This document shows, one piece after another, positions 26,856-35,848 of a DNA stretch of 64,000 nucleotides. The stretch is from Candidatus Thiodictyon syntrophicum. Lineage in GTDB: Bacteria > Pseudomonadota > Gammaproteobacteria > Chromatiales > Chromatiaceae. Location: NCBI RefSeq assembly GCF_002813775.1, contig NZ_CP020370.1, forward strand, positions 5,977,501 through 6,041,500, in the 5' to 3' direction. Below the pieces are notes generated by a model. The model was not told where the DNA came from, did not search any database, and saw only the letters and a program-made list of their open reading frames with translations. The first letter of the stretch is position 1. Each line of letters begins with the position of its first letter. The position numbers were made by a program, and so were the translations under genes.

Positions 26856-28535
26856 ATGGGTGGTGCTGGGCATCGTGAGCGGCAGTCCGCCATCCCCGAC
26901 CCGCTGGCGCCGGGGTCCCTCGCGCAGCGCCTCGGCACCCTGGGTCTGCCGGCCGCGATGCTCTCCTGGGCCTCGCTGCTGGCCTTGCTGAGCGTCCTGG
27001 CGGCGGTGCAGCACAGCGCCCACTTGCGTGCTGCTTACCGGTTCTTTCTGCCGCTGCCCTGGTTGGCCGCACTCGGCGCGACGGCGCTTGCCGGGGCGGT
27101 CGTGGCCGCCGGCAGTCGGCGGCCGGGTCCGCTGTGGCCGCGTCTGTGGGCGCTCGCGCTCGCCTGCCTGGCGTCCGTCATCGCGCTCGCCGCCCTGGTG
27201 CGCCCCGCCTGGCTGCCGACCGCCCAGTTGCACGCGCTGATTACGGCAACCCTGGCCGGCGCCCTGGCACTGGCCCCGCGCCTGGCCCGCATCCATCCGG
27301 ACAGCGATTGGACCCAGCGTGTCGCACCGGCGAGCCTCCTGCTCACCCTGGCCCTGATCCTGCCGCCGGCCCTGACCGGCGCCCCGGGGCCGGCCGCGGG
27401 GCCCGACCGCCAGGCCCGTCCGAACGGGACCGACGCACCGACCCTGGACGCCGCCATGGCCGCGCTCGATGACACCGAAGCGGTCGTGCGCGCCGCCACC
27501 GACTTCGACTGGTCGCGCTTCGACCTGCGGCTGCCCAAGGCCGAGGCCGTGATCGCAGGACTGCGCGCCCTGCCGCGGCACCCGCTTGTCTGGCCCGCCG
27601 GGGGCTGGGGCAAGAGCGCCGCGCCCGGTCGTGAGGACGCCTTCACCGCGGGGGCGCAGCGGCTCATGGGCAGCGTCGCCCGGGGGCTCGATCCAGCGCG
27701 CTCGGGCGGCCCGCCGCGGTTGTCGTCCCTCGGTCTGGGCGCCCAAAATCTGGCCGGGCCTGGTCGCATCGTGGCCGACTATTTCGAGCAGTTCGGCCGC
27801 ATCTTTCAAGCGCTGGACCCGGCGCCTGCCGGTATCACCACCGGTCCCTTGCCGGGCGCCTACGCGGCGGCCGCGACCGACTTAAGCGCCTTCCTGCGGG
27901 TGATCGGCGATCACTGGTCCGATGCCTGGTCGGTGACAATGATCGGGCCTCCACCCGGCCCCGGGCTGACCGAAACCATTACGCCGCGCACGCTCCTGGG
28001 CAAGACACTGTTTACCGACCGGGGCACCGGCTACCGGGCCAACGAGGTCGCACGGCTCTGGGGCCTCGACCTCGCCGCCGCCAGGCGCCTGCAGCCGGGC
28101 GGACGCAACGACTGCGGCGGCCAGGCCTTCGAGCAACCGGGCCGGGAATACCGTATCGACTGCTTCGCCTACGCCCCCGTCTCCGGCAGCGGCCCTGGCG
28201 CCAAGGGTCGCGGGGCCGCGGTGCTGGCCGAACTGCGGATCGTCTATTCGTCGCGCACCGGCGCCCTGTCGGAGCGCTCCCCGCCCGCCGAGATCTGGTA
28301 TGCGTTCGCGGTCCCCGCCGGGGCCTCCCCCGCCGAGCGCGACCGCTACCAGCGCGCGACCCAGGACGCCCTGCGCGCGGCCCTCAAGGACGCGGATCTC
28401 AGCGTCAGCGGCGCTGCCAGCGATCAGGGCTTCCGGATCAAGGGCAAGGGCCAAGCCTGGAAGCTGACCGCGCCGCTCATCGACCACCACCTCGCCGACC
28501 GCGACTGGGTGGTGATGCGGGTCCTGGCGGACTGA
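26856..28535 (+). CDS. Polytopic membrane protein, first gene of the GTPase/vWA operon
   Basis: I do not recognise the family. ATG 26856 has GGAG eight bases upstream (26844-26847). About five hydrophobic segments fill residues 30-175 (near 32-52, 62-85, 96-116, 123-141 and 157-174), so the N-terminal third lies in the inner membrane. The remaining 380 residues form a soluble domain without a known catalytic motif (VVRAATDFDWSRFDLRLPKA, VADYFEQFGRIFQALDPAP, DCGGQAFEQPGREYRIDCF). Two cysteines near residues 425 and 440 of that domain could pair. The next ATG follows the stop by one base, so it is almost certainly made together with the GTPase and may anchor it at the membrane. Confidence 0.7.
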   Translation: MGGAGHRERQSAIPDPLAPGSLAQRLGTLGLPAAMLSWASLLALLSVLAAVQHSAHLRAAYRFFLPLPWLAALGATALAGAVVAAGSRRPGPLWPRLWALALACLASVIALAALVRPAWLPTAQLHALITATLAGALALAPRLARIHPDSDWTQRVAPASLLLTLALILPPALTGAPGPAAGPDRQARPNGTDAPTLDAAMAALDDTEAVVRAATDFDWSRFDLRLPKAEAVIAGLRALPRHPLVWPAGGWGKSAAPGREDAFTAGAQRLMGSVARGLDPARSGGPPRLSSLGLGAQNLAGPGRIVADYFEQFGRIFQALDPAPAGITTGPLPGAYAAAATDLSAFLRVIGDHWSDAWSVTMIGPPPGPGLTETITPRTLLGKTLFTDRGTGYRANEVARLWGLDLAAARRLQPGGRNDCGGQAFEQPGREYRIDCFAYAPVSGSGPGAKGRGAAVLAELRIVYSSRTGALSERSPPAEIWYAFAVPAGASPAERDRYQRATQDALRAALKDADLSVSGAASDQGFRIKGKGQAWKLTAPLIDHHLADRDWVVMRVLAD

Positions 28536-28536
28536 G

Positions 28537-29796
28537 ATGACCGACACTATTCAAGGCGGACTCGCCGCGGACCCGACCGACGACGACGAGCCGGACGACT
28601 GGGGTGCGATCCGCACCGACCCCGCCGACCCGCGGTTCGAGCTCGGCGATCTGGTCGACGCGCCCGAGCCCGAGTTCGCCGCGACCCCGCCGCCCGCGAC
28701 CGCGGCGCCGCCACCCGCTCCGCCGCCCGCGCCCGTGCGCGCCCGCACGGCCGTGACCGCCGAGTCCGCGGACGCAGGCCTCGGTTTCGACGCCGACGCC
28801 GAGCCCTTCGGGCGCTACCGCAGCGTCCAGCGGCTCGGCATCATCGGCGGCAAGGGGGTTGGCAAGAGCTATCTGTTCCAGGCCATGGTCTATCGGGTCC
28901 AGCACGCGCGCACGGCCGGGGCACTGGCCTATTTCCTGGACACCCAGGGCGTCGAACTGGTCCGGACACTGTCGCGCGAGGAGCACGCCCTCACCGTCAA
29001 TCTGCAGCGCTTCAATGGGGACTACGAGCGGTGGACGCGCCTGGGCACGACGCTTGCGGCCAGCCAACCCTGGTACCGGCTGACCCTGCCCTATCGGACC
29101 GGGCTGCTCGGGCGCACCCGCGCCGCCATGGAGGTCGAGTTTTTCGACGGGTCCGGGGAGCAGTTCTTCGAGGCCCGGGACCCGCTGAATCGCGGGCTCT
29201 GGGTGCAGGCGTACCGGGAGGCGCGGGTGATGGCCTTTTGCCTGCCCCTGTGGGCGGTGTTCCCGGCCGCGGACCTGTCGGCGGCCGACTGGCGGGAGCG
29301 CGACGCCCTGCTGGAGTCCTTCCACGAGGTGGTGCAGAACTACAAGGACATGCGCCGCCGCCTGCGGCTGCGTCAGCCGGTGCGCTCGATCCTGGCGCTG
29401 ACCATGGCGGACGACCGCCGCTGCGCCCTGGCGGGGCTGCGCGACACCTGGATCGGCGGCTATCTGCAGGCGCCCGCGGCCTTCCTGGCACGGACCCGCA
29501 CCGGGGGGGGCATTGCGCGCTATCTCGCCAATGCGCGCCGGGTCTCACGGTTCCTGGGCGAGGAGTTCGCCGCGGCGCCCTCCCCCGGGGTCGCCGGCAT
29601 CCCGGACCTGCTCGGCTTCGGCGCCGGCCGCCCCTGGCTGATCCCGGTCAGCGCCATCCACGGCGAGGCCCTGGATCATCTGGAGCTCCAGTACCCCAAC
29701 CCGGACGAGCGGCCCCCGCGCCTGCCCCCGGTGCCGGTGCATGTCGAGTTGCCGCTGCTGGTGGCGCTGTGCGAGCGTGCGAATGCGCTGATGTAA
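28537..29796 (+). CDS. TRAFAC-like GTPase of a predicted conflict/signalling system
   Basis: 419 aa. Residues 1-90 are acidic then Pro/Ala-rich and probably disordered. The P-loop is GGKGVGKS (104-111). Walker B/G3 is EVEFFDGSGEQFF, with DGSG at 204-207. LALTMADDR (286-294) sits where the G4 (N/T)KxD motif belongs but lacks the Lys, and IPVSAIHG (369-376) resembles the G5 SA motif. This combination suits the divergent TRAFAC GTPases (double-GTPase or DO-GTPase families) predicted in bacterial ternary conflict systems. No transmembrane segment. The gene starts one base after the upstream stop. Guanine specificity is inferred, since G4 is degenerate. Confidence 0.72.
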   Translation: MTDTIQGGLAADPTDDDEPDDWGAIRTDPADPRFELGDLVDAPEPEFAATPPPATAAPPPAPPPAPVRARTAVTAESADAGLGFDADAEPFGRYRSVQRLGIIGGKGVGKSYLFQAMVYRVQHARTAGALAYFLDTQGVELVRTLSREEHALTVNLQRFNGDYERWTRLGTTLAASQPWYRLTLPYRTGLLGRTRAAMEVEFFDGSGEQFFEARDPLNRGLWVQAYREARVMAFCLPLWAVFPAADLSAADWRERDALLESFHEVVQNYKDMRRRLRLRQPVRSILALTMADDRRCALAGLRDTWIGGYLQAPAAFLARTRTGGGIARYLANARRVSRFLGEEFAAAPSPGVAGIPDLLGFGAGRPWLIPVSAIHGEALDHLELQYPNPDERPPRLPPVPVHVELPLLVALCERANALM

Positions 29797-29819
29797 GCCC
29801 CGCGAGGCAAGCAGAGGGT

Positions 29820-30170
29820 TTGTCCGCAAATGAACGCGAATAGGAAGAGCGCTCCGGGGGCCTTGATCACTATTCCGGCCACCTCGGGGGTGACACCCGT
29901 CGCGGCCTGGGGGCCGCTCCTACGGCGTAGGAGCGGCCCCCAGGCCGCGACGGGTTGCCGCCAGGACCTGTGGCCGGAGTTATGATCAAGGCCGCTCCGG
30001 AACTGTGGACCGCGCCGCGCTTGGCGCTGGTCGTTGCTGGCTTTGCGCATGACTGGCGGTCCGCGCAGCGGACCCTACGGAGGCGCAGCGCGGGGTCCGC
30101 GGTGCCGACTGGCCCTTACCACCGACAAGACCTGAAGCCTCTTTTCCGATTTGCGTTCATTTGCGGACAA
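29820..30170. repeat. Family B inverted pair (B3) enclosing a family C palindrome
   Basis: The left arm is at 29821-29843 (tgtccgcaaatgaacgcga) and the right arm at 30148-30170 (tttgcgttcatttgcggac). Between them lie a complete family C palindrome and a stretch with ggtccgcgcagcggaccct (about 30058-30076). The whole 350-bp block sits inside the operon, between the GTPase and GAP1-like genes, where no gene is present. Confidence 0.8.
29860..29992. repeat. Family C palindrome, complete copy (C2)
   Basis: The ends pair (gccttgatcactattccgg with ccggagttatgatcaaggc), and the centre is a very strong GC stem: cgtcgcggcctgggggccg against cggcccccaggccgcgacg. As RNA it would form a stable hairpin inside the operon transcript and could act as a terminator or attenuator. 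Confidence 0.8.
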
Positions 30171-30193
30171 TAAACTCCTGACCGGGGGCCTCT

Positions 30194-33127
30194 TTGATTC
30201 CACAGAGCTTAAACGTCTGCCGCGGCCAGGCCGATCAGGGGATCGGCGAGGCGGGCACGCCGATCCGGCGTGGCGAGCAGTATCTCGCGGCGGACGCGCC
30301 ATTGCAGGCGGACCCCGAGCTGCTGCGCGGTATCCGCCATTGGCTGACGCTTGATGCCGGCCCCGGCGACCATGGCCGGCTCCAGGAGCGACTGACCGGC
30401 TGGGCCTGCTTCCCGGCCGGTCCCTATTATTTCGTCGTCCGGCTCGCTGCCGCCGGGAAATACGACCGGCGGGACGCCTATTTCGCCCACGCGCGCGCCT
30501 GGCCCCTGGCGGCCTTTGCGGCGGACTTCGACCCGGGTCTTTATCTCGGTCAGGATGCGGCCTTCCTGACGGAGGCACCGACGGGCGCGTCGGTTGCCGG
30601 GTTGCCGCTGCCGCCCGCCCCTGCGCCGGACCCCGCTTGCGCCGCGCGGGAGCAGGCGCTGGCGGTGGGCCTCATCACCCACCTCTTCCACGGCATGGTG
30701 ACGGGCTGGCCGGTGATCCTGGCCGTGCCGCTCACCGCCTTTGCCGCCGGGTCACCGCTCGCCCGGGTCATCTCATTCGCCCGCGGGGCCCTGCCGGGCC
30801 GATTGCGGCGCCGCTGCCGCGTGCGGGTCTTCAGCCGCAACCCGCCGCTCTTCCTGGGCCAGGACCCCGACGGCGCCGCGGTGGACCTCCTGGTCATCCC
30901 CGAGGACCTCGCCGGGGCGGCCCTGGGCGCGGTGCGCCGCCGCGCCCTGCTGCTCGATGCCCGCGGCGAGCGGTGCGACGGACCAGCGCCGGCGGCAGGA
31001 CTCAGCGACTATGCGCGGGCCGTCAGCGAGAGCGCCCAGCGCTTCCCGGCCCAGTTGACGGGTTTCGGCGAGCGCTTCGACCGGCTCTGGGCCGACCCCG
31101 CCGCGGCCCCCGGACCGGAACTGACCGGCTGGGTCACCCTCACCTACAACCTGGCCGTCGCGCTGGCCGGCGGCGCGGCCCACTGCGGCAGCCTGTTCGC
31201 CAACTATCTGCTGACCCAGGCGCGGGCCACTGACCAGGTCCCCTGGTCGGCGCTGATCCGCCCGGACGACTGGGCGCGCTTTCCGCAAGACCACCTGATC
31301 CGCTTCATCCTGCGTGCCGACGAGGCCTTGAGCCCCGGCGAGGGGTGCCTCCAAGTGGCCTTGGTCGACGCCTTCCAACGGCTGGGGAGCACCCTCGACG
31401 AGGGTCTGGCCGCCTGGTGGAACCCGGCCGAGGCGCCCAAGCGCCGCCGCCTGCTGGCACTGTGCGACCTGGACCCGCCGCTGATCGCGGACGCGCGCTG
31501 CGCCGCCCTGACCCGGCCCCTGCCTATCGCGACCCTGGCGGCCGACGGCGCCCCCCTGACCGGCGCGCTGCGGGCCGAGTATCGGGCCGGGGTCTTGGGC
31601 GCGCGCGGCGCGGAGGCGCCGCACTTGCTCGCCGTGCTGGACCAGCCGGGCCTGTTCGCGCTGTTGCTCGAGGCGGACCGGACCGGCGCACTCGCGGCCC
31701 CCTGGCGCCGCGGCGACCTCGCGACCATGCCGCTGCCCCAGGCGGCGGCCCTGGCGCGGCAGTTGCTTCAGGAGCCGCGGACCTGGAGCGGGCTGGAGGA
31801 CCTGCCGACGCGCCTATTCGCCCGACTGGAGCAGGCTCCGGGCGGGCTCGACGCCATCGCCGCGGACCTCTTCGACCCGCGGGGCCGCCTGCGCATCGCG
31901 CCGACCCCGGCAGCCGCCGTCCTGCTGCTGGAGACCGCGCCCATCGCGCGGCGGCTGCCGTGCGCCGACCTGATGACGCTGGGCGGACTCCTGCCCGCTA
32001 CCGCGGCGCGCGCCCTCACCGCCTACCAGGCCCGGGTCACGACCCTGATGGACCTGGAACCGCCGGCGACCACGGCGCACCTGATCCAGGCCGGAGCCTG
32101 GCTCGCCTGGCGGCGCCACGCCGGCCCCGCGCTGGAGCAGGACGCCCGCCACCGACTCGCCCTGACCTGGCTCACCAGTCCCGCGCTGGCCGTGCTGCGC
32201 GACGACCGGGCCAGGGCGCGACCGCCCCAGTGGCGGCCAGAGCGGACACAGGCCCGGGGCGCCGACCTGGTGGACATTACCCGCGAGACCTGGGACCAGG
32301 TCATGGCCGACCTGGGCCCACTCGCACCCGCGACGGTCGACCTGCTGACCCGGCCCGACACCCACTGGCCTTGGGTCCATCCGTTCCAGCAGGACCAGGC
32401 GCGCGACCTGGCCGCGCGCTGCCCCGACCCGCAGGCGCGCGCGGCCCTGGCCGCGGATCTGGAGCGCACTGAATGGATGACGGCCGCCGACGCGCCCTGG
32501 CTCGGCGAGGTCATCGCCGCCCTGGCCGCGGGGGCGGACGGCAACGCGGCCCTGGCGGGGCTGCGGCAGCGCGTCCAGGCGGCGGCGGACCAGGACGGGC
32601 GCGACGCCCGGTCGCACCCGCTCATGCAACTGTGCCGGGCGATCTGCGCCCTGCCCCCGCGGCAGCGCCGCCGCGACGGCCCGCTGATCAGGCACGGCTG
32701 GCAGACCCTGGAGCGGGCGATCGGCGGCGAGGGCGGCTATTATCACTGGGCACTGCTGAGCCCGGACCGGCCCATCCTGCCGCTCCTGCACCTCGCCGCC
32801 TGCCTGAGGCCCGAGCGCCAGGCCGGAACCCTGGCGCTCTGGTTCATGTACCAACCAGACTGCGCCCCACTGCGCCGGGAGCCGCGCTGGTGGGCGGCCC
32901 TGATCGGCAGTGTCCTTACGCAGACCACGCCGCCGGACGCGCGCGACACCGCCCCGCCCCGGCCCTGGTGCGCACCGGCGGAGGCGACCCGGCGGGCGGC
33001 CCTGGCCCTGATCGACGCCGAACGCGAGGCCCTGCCCCCAGCCGAGGCGATGGCCTTGGCGCGGGCCTGGGGGGACTTGGACAGTGACGGGACCTGGACC
33101 GACAACTGCGGAGCGAATCACCGATGA
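30194..33127 (+). CDS. GAP1-like (GTPase-associated) large protein, 977 aa
   Basis: A soluble, mostly helical protein without P-loop or membrane segment. The frame is closed by a stop at 30179-30181, so the first possible start is TTG 30194, giving MIPQSLNVCRGQADQGIGEA. This resembles the N-terminal beta domain of GTPase-associated protein 1 (GAP1), and so does RLTGWACFPAGPYYFVVRLA. The middle (ELTGWVTLTYNLAVALAGG, DHLIRFILRADEALS) and the C terminus (PLMQLCRAICALPPRQRRRD) are long helical blocks. The assignment rests on size, context beside a TRAFAC GTPase and a weak N-terminal resemblance; it has not been checked by search. Its stop overlaps the next ATG (ATGA at 33124-33127). Confidence 0.6.
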   Translation: MIPQSLNVCRGQADQGIGEAGTPIRRGEQYLAADAPLQADPELLRGIRHWLTLDAGPGDHGRLQERLTGWACFPAGPYYFVVRLAAAGKYDRRDAYFAHARAWPLAAFAADFDPGLYLGQDAAFLTEAPTGASVAGLPLPPAPAPDPACAAREQALAVGLITHLFHGMVTGWPVILAVPLTAFAAGSPLARVISFARGALPGRLRRRCRVRVFSRNPPLFLGQDPDGAAVDLLVIPEDLAGAALGAVRRRALLLDARGERCDGPAPAAGLSDYARAVSESAQRFPAQLTGFGERFDRLWADPAAAPGPELTGWVTLTYNLAVALAGGAAHCGSLFANYLLTQARATDQVPWSALIRPDDWARFPQDHLIRFILRADEALSPGEGCLQVALVDAFQRLGSTLDEGLAAWWNPAEAPKRRRLLALCDLDPPLIADARCAALTRPLPIATLAADGAPLTGALRAEYRAGVLGARGAEAPHLLAVLDQPGLFALLLEADRTGALAAPWRRGDLATMPLPQAAALARQLLQEPRTWSGLEDLPTRLFARLEQAPGGLDAIAADLFDPRGRLRIAPTPAAAVLLLETAPIARRLPCADLMTLGGLLPATAARALTAYQARVTTLMDLEPPATTAHLIQAGAWLAWRRHAGPALEQDARHRLALTWLTSPALAVLRDDRARARPPQWRPERTQARGADLVDITRETWDQVMADLGPLAPATVDLLTRPDTHWPWVHPFQQDQARDLAARCPDPQARAALAADLERTEWMTAADAPWLGEVIAALAAGADGNAALAGLRQRVQAAADQDGRDARSHPLMQLCRAICALPPRQRRRDGPLIRHGWQTLERAIGGEGGYYHWALLSPDRPILPLLHLAACLRPERQAGTLALWFMYQPDCAPLRREPRWWAALIGSVLTQTTPPDARDTAPPRPWCAPAEATRRAALALIDAEREALPPAEAMALARAWGDLDSDGTWTDNCGANHR

Positions 33128-34005
33128 ACGAACGGCTCGCCTTTTTTTGCGACCGCGACACCGCGCCCGGTCACCTGAGCACCTGGACGGACACCGGGGA
33201 GACCGGCGCGGCCCTCTATCAGGTCTGGTGCCGGGCGGCCCTCGCGGACCCGGGGCCGGACGCGGCGGGACCGGCCGCCGACCCCGCGGGACTCGCGGCA
33301 CGGGTCGCCGCGGCCGGCGGCGGCATCATCGCCGTGACCCGGTCGACCGACACCGGTGCCGCGCTGCGCCTCGCGACCATCCCCGCCGCGGGCTATGACC
33401 CGGCCACCGAGTGGCTGGTCCTGCGCCCGGGCCAGTCGCCCGCCTGGACACCAGGCGACGGCGCCACCATTCCGGCCGACCCCGGCACCTTCGTCCTGGT
33501 CCCCGCCACCCGCGCGGACCAGTCCACCCTGCGCGCCTTCCTGGACCAGTTGGACCGGCTGCCGGACGACTATCGCAGCCTCCTGCTCAACGTGCTGCGC
33601 CGGCCCGGCATCGAAGGCGCCCTGTGGCGGCTGGAGCGCCGGCTGGAGCGGCTCCACGGCGAACCGACCCCAGCGGCCACGGACGACCACGAGGCCCGAC
33701 CCCGGGGGCCGCGTCTCGCCTGGGCCTGGCCCTGGGTCCTGACCGGCTTGCTGGTGCTCAACCTGCTCGCCGTCCTCGGCAGTGCCTGGTGGGTCAAGGG
33801 CTCAACCGGGAACGCCGCGCCCCCTGAGGAGGTCGAGCACCAACCCGGCGCCGCCGGGACCTGGATCGCGCCCGCGCCGCCGCGTCCGGACTGGTCGTCC
33901 TGCGGCCCCCCCTGGTTCTGCGAGGTACCCTTGGCCCCGGGACCGGGCCACCCCGCGGGCCGGTTGCCGCCGGGCGCCGCCGCGGCGCATGGCAGCAAGC
34001 GCTAG
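33124..34005 (+). CDS. Single-pass membrane protein of the GTPase/vWA operon
   Basis: 293 aa. Residues 1-180 form a soluble alpha/beta domain (MNERLAFFCDRDTAPGHLST, TEWLVLRPGQSPAWTPGDG, TFVLVPATRADQSTLRAFLD) that I cannot place. A charged linker (ATDDHEARPRGPR) leads to one transmembrane helix at about 200-223 (WPWVLTGLLVLNLLAVLGSA). A 65-residue Pro-rich tail with WIAPAPPRPDWSSCG follows, presumably on the other side of the membrane. The ATG overlaps the stop of the GAP1-like gene, and the next gene starts three bases after its stop. The topology suggests a link between the cytoplasmic scaffold and the envelope. Confidence 0.7.
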   Translation: MNERLAFFCDRDTAPGHLSTWTDTGETGAALYQVWCRAALADPGPDAAGPAADPAGLAARVAAAGGGIIAVTRSTDTGAALRLATIPAAGYDPATEWLVLRPGQSPAWTPGDGATIPADPGTFVLVPATRADQSTLRAFLDQLDRLPDDYRSLLLNVLRRPGIEGALWRLERRLERLHGEPTPAATDDHEARPRGPRLAWAWPWVLTGLLVLNLLAVLGSAWWVKGSTGNAAPPEEVEHQPGAAGTWIAPAPPRPDWSSCGPPWFCEVPLAPGPGHPAGRLPPGAAAAHGSKR

Positions 34006-34008
34006 CCC

Positions 34009-35211
34009 ATGGACAGCCCCCAGCCCCCCGCACCCATCACCCTCACCGCCATCCCCGCGGGCGGCGAGACCCCGGAACCGCTCGCGCTCCAACCCGACGC
34101 GGCCGGGGACTACCGCTTCAGCCTGCAGTGCCTCCCCGGCGCCGACGCCATCCACCTGGAGCTCGCCCGCGGGGGCCAGCCGTGCCTGCGCGCCGAGGTG
34201 CGCGCCCAGGCCGACGAGGTGGTGGGTTGTCACCTGCGCCTGGACGACGGCGGCGAACCGGTGCTGCTGGTCGGCAGTCACCAGGTCCTGTTCCTGCCGC
34301 TGGAGCCCGCCGCTACCACCCCGGCGCCGCTCCCCGTCCCCCGCGCCGAGACCCCCTGGGACCTCTGCCTGGTGATCGACGCCACCACCCGGACCGCCAC
34401 GGCACCGCCGGGGCGGGCGCCGACCGACCCCGGGCACCCGTCAGCGACGCCGGGACCAGACCCGGACCAACGGGATATGCCGACCGCCCCCCCGGGGCTG
34501 GACGCCTTCCTGCTGAACCAGCCCGACCAATGGCGCGCGGTGGTCGCGCCGGTCGTGGACCTGGTGCGGCACCTGGGCGGGCCTGGCCAGGGTTGCCGGC
34601 TCGCCGTCATCGCCTTTGGCGACGAGGCCCCGCCCCCCGGCATCTACGCCCCCGACCTGCTGCCCGACTTCCACCTGCGCAGCCTGCCGCCGGAGCGGCC
34701 CGAACACCTGCTGATCCCCATGACCCCCGAGTCGCTCACCGAGCTGCTGCTCACCCGCCTGACGCCCAGCCCCGGCGGCGACTTCGTGGACGCCCTGGCC
34801 GACGCCCTGGCCGCGGCCGGCCGCCTGCAGTGGGGTGACGAGCGCCGGCGCCTGCTGCTGCTGATCGGCGACTCCCCCGGTCATGCCACCGCCCACCCGG
34901 CGCCCTACGGCGGCGACGCCCTGCCGCGGCGCGCCGATGTCGACACCGAGACCGCGCGCCTGCACCGCGACCACGGGGTGGAGGTCCTGACCCTCTACCA
35001 CCCGCCCCCCGCCGCCTTCGCCAAGACCCTGCTGCCGGCCCAGGCGGCCCTGATCCGGCACGCCCGCGAGCAATACCGACGCCTCGCGGGTCGGCCCGCG
35101 CTCGCCTTCACCACCGGCGACTTCGACCCGCGGCAGGCCGCCGACACGCTCCTGGGGCGGCGCACGCCGCTGGGGCGCGGGGCTTGTTGGGGGTGGTTGG
35201 TTGAGGGGTGA
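34009..35211 (+). CDS. von Willebrand factor A-like protein, last gene of the operon
   Basis: 400 aa. Residues 1-110 are a beta-rich domain with a DGGEPVLLVGSHQVLFLPL end. From about 117 the sequence follows a vWA Rossmann-like pattern: WDLCLVIDATTRTA (first strand; Asp 124 in a degenerate MIDAS, DATTR in place of DxSxS), a disordered insert at 130-165, the helix QWRAVVAPVVDLVRHLGG, the strand CRLAVIAFGDEA, the helix GGDFVDALADALAAAGRLQW, the strand RRLLLLIGDSPGH with the later Asp, and the strand GVEVLTLY. Metal binding may be weakened. vWA proteins partner MoxR ATPases or GTPases in several bacterial conflict systems. It starts three bases after the upstream stop, completing the operon. Confidence 0.72.
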   Translation: MDSPQPPAPITLTAIPAGGETPEPLALQPDAAGDYRFSLQCLPGADAIHLELARGGQPCLRAEVRAQADEVVGCHLRLDDGGEPVLLVGSHQVLFLPLEPAATTPAPLPVPRAETPWDLCLVIDATTRTATAPPGRAPTDPGHPSATPGPDPDQRDMPTAPPGLDAFLLNQPDQWRAVVAPVVDLVRHLGGPGQGCRLAVIAFGDEAPPPGIYAPDLLPDFHLRSLPPERPEHLLIPMTPESLTELLLTRLTPSPGGDFVDALADALAAAGRLQWGDERRRLLLLIGDSPGHATAHPAPYGGDALPRRADVDTETARLHRDHGVEVLTLYHPPPAAFAKTLLPAQAALIRHAREQYRRLAGRPALAFTTGDFDPRQAADTLLGRRTPLGRGACWGWLVEG

Positions 35212-35271
35212 GCGCCCGCCGGGGGCAGCCTGCCGCCTGGAGTCCAAGGCTTCAGCCTTGGCGGGGTCGCC

Positions 35272-35319
35272 GGTCCGCACAGCGGACCCTACGGGCCCGT
35301 CGGGTCCGCTGTGCGGACC
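35272..35319. repeat. Inverted repeat after the operon
   Basis: A perfect 18-bp stem, ggtccgcacagcggaccc at 35272-35289 with its complement at 35302-35319, around 12 bases. It is placed 60 bases after the last operon gene and could terminate transcription, although no T-run follows. A related sequence occurs near 30058. Confidence 0.7.
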
Positions 35320-35468
35320 AAGCGCCGCCCCGGCACACGCAACGGCATCCCGACCCACGGTCGTCCCCGGCCTGCCCCACCCACAGGCCCCACCCGCGGC
35401 AACCCCTTGCTTGCCTTGATGCCTGCCGGGATAATCCAGGCCCCGACCACCGTCGAAGGAACGCCGCC

Positions 35469-35648
35469 ATGTCACCCCGCTCCCGCTGCGCCCGCCCGGC
35501 CGCCAACCGCATCTTCACCAACCGGGAGGGACCCATCGCCCGCTTCGAGGCGGCGCGTGCGGACCTGCCGCCGGACCGCCATCGCATCCTGAGCTTCCAC
35601 GGGGTCGGCGGGACGGGCAAGACCGCCCCGCTGAGGACCTCGCGGTAG
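35469..35648 (+). pseudogene. STAND-type NTPase, N-terminal fragment only
   Basis: ATG 35469 opens a frame reading RIFTNREGPIARFEAAR and ILSFHGVGGTGKT, a typical start of a STAND/NACHT-like NTPase with its P-loop. Family homology stops just after GKT at about 35629, where the sequence joins the antisense of an unrelated gene fragment, so everything after the P-loop is gone. Intact relatives are large multidomain ATPases used in bacterial immunity or signalling. Confidence 0.65.
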
Positions 35649-35848
35649 TCGATCTTGCCTTTGGCCTGGGGCGCTGCCGCCCCCTCGCCCTCCAGGTAGG
35701 TGACGCAGAAGCACCAGAGGCTGAGGCGGCCGTCCGCGGCGAACTCCCGGTCGATCGAGGCGATGCGGTGGGAGGCGAGGAAGCGGTTGAAGTCCTCTTG
35801 CGCCTCGGCGCCGCCCTGGACCGGGATGTCGAAGAACTGGTATTTCAT
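35629..35848 (-). pseudogene. N-terminal fragment of an HRDC-type protein found with diversity-generating retroelements
   Basis: ATG 35848 gives MKYQFFDIPVQGGAEAQEDF, then NRFLASHRIASIDREFAADG, SLWCFCVTYLEGEG and KGKIDYREVLS. From memory this is the conserved N terminus of the HRDC-domain accessory proteins that sit in DGR loci. The frame loses homology at the junction with the STAND fragment at about 35629, so the HRDC half is missing. No reverse transcriptase or template repeat is visible in the window. The assignment is by pattern recall and should be tested. Confidence 0.55.

Noticed and set aside
35208-35468. Upstream extension of the STAND fragment
   Set aside because: It translates the palindrome and repeat text after the vWA gene and has no family similarity; homology begins only at about 35500.
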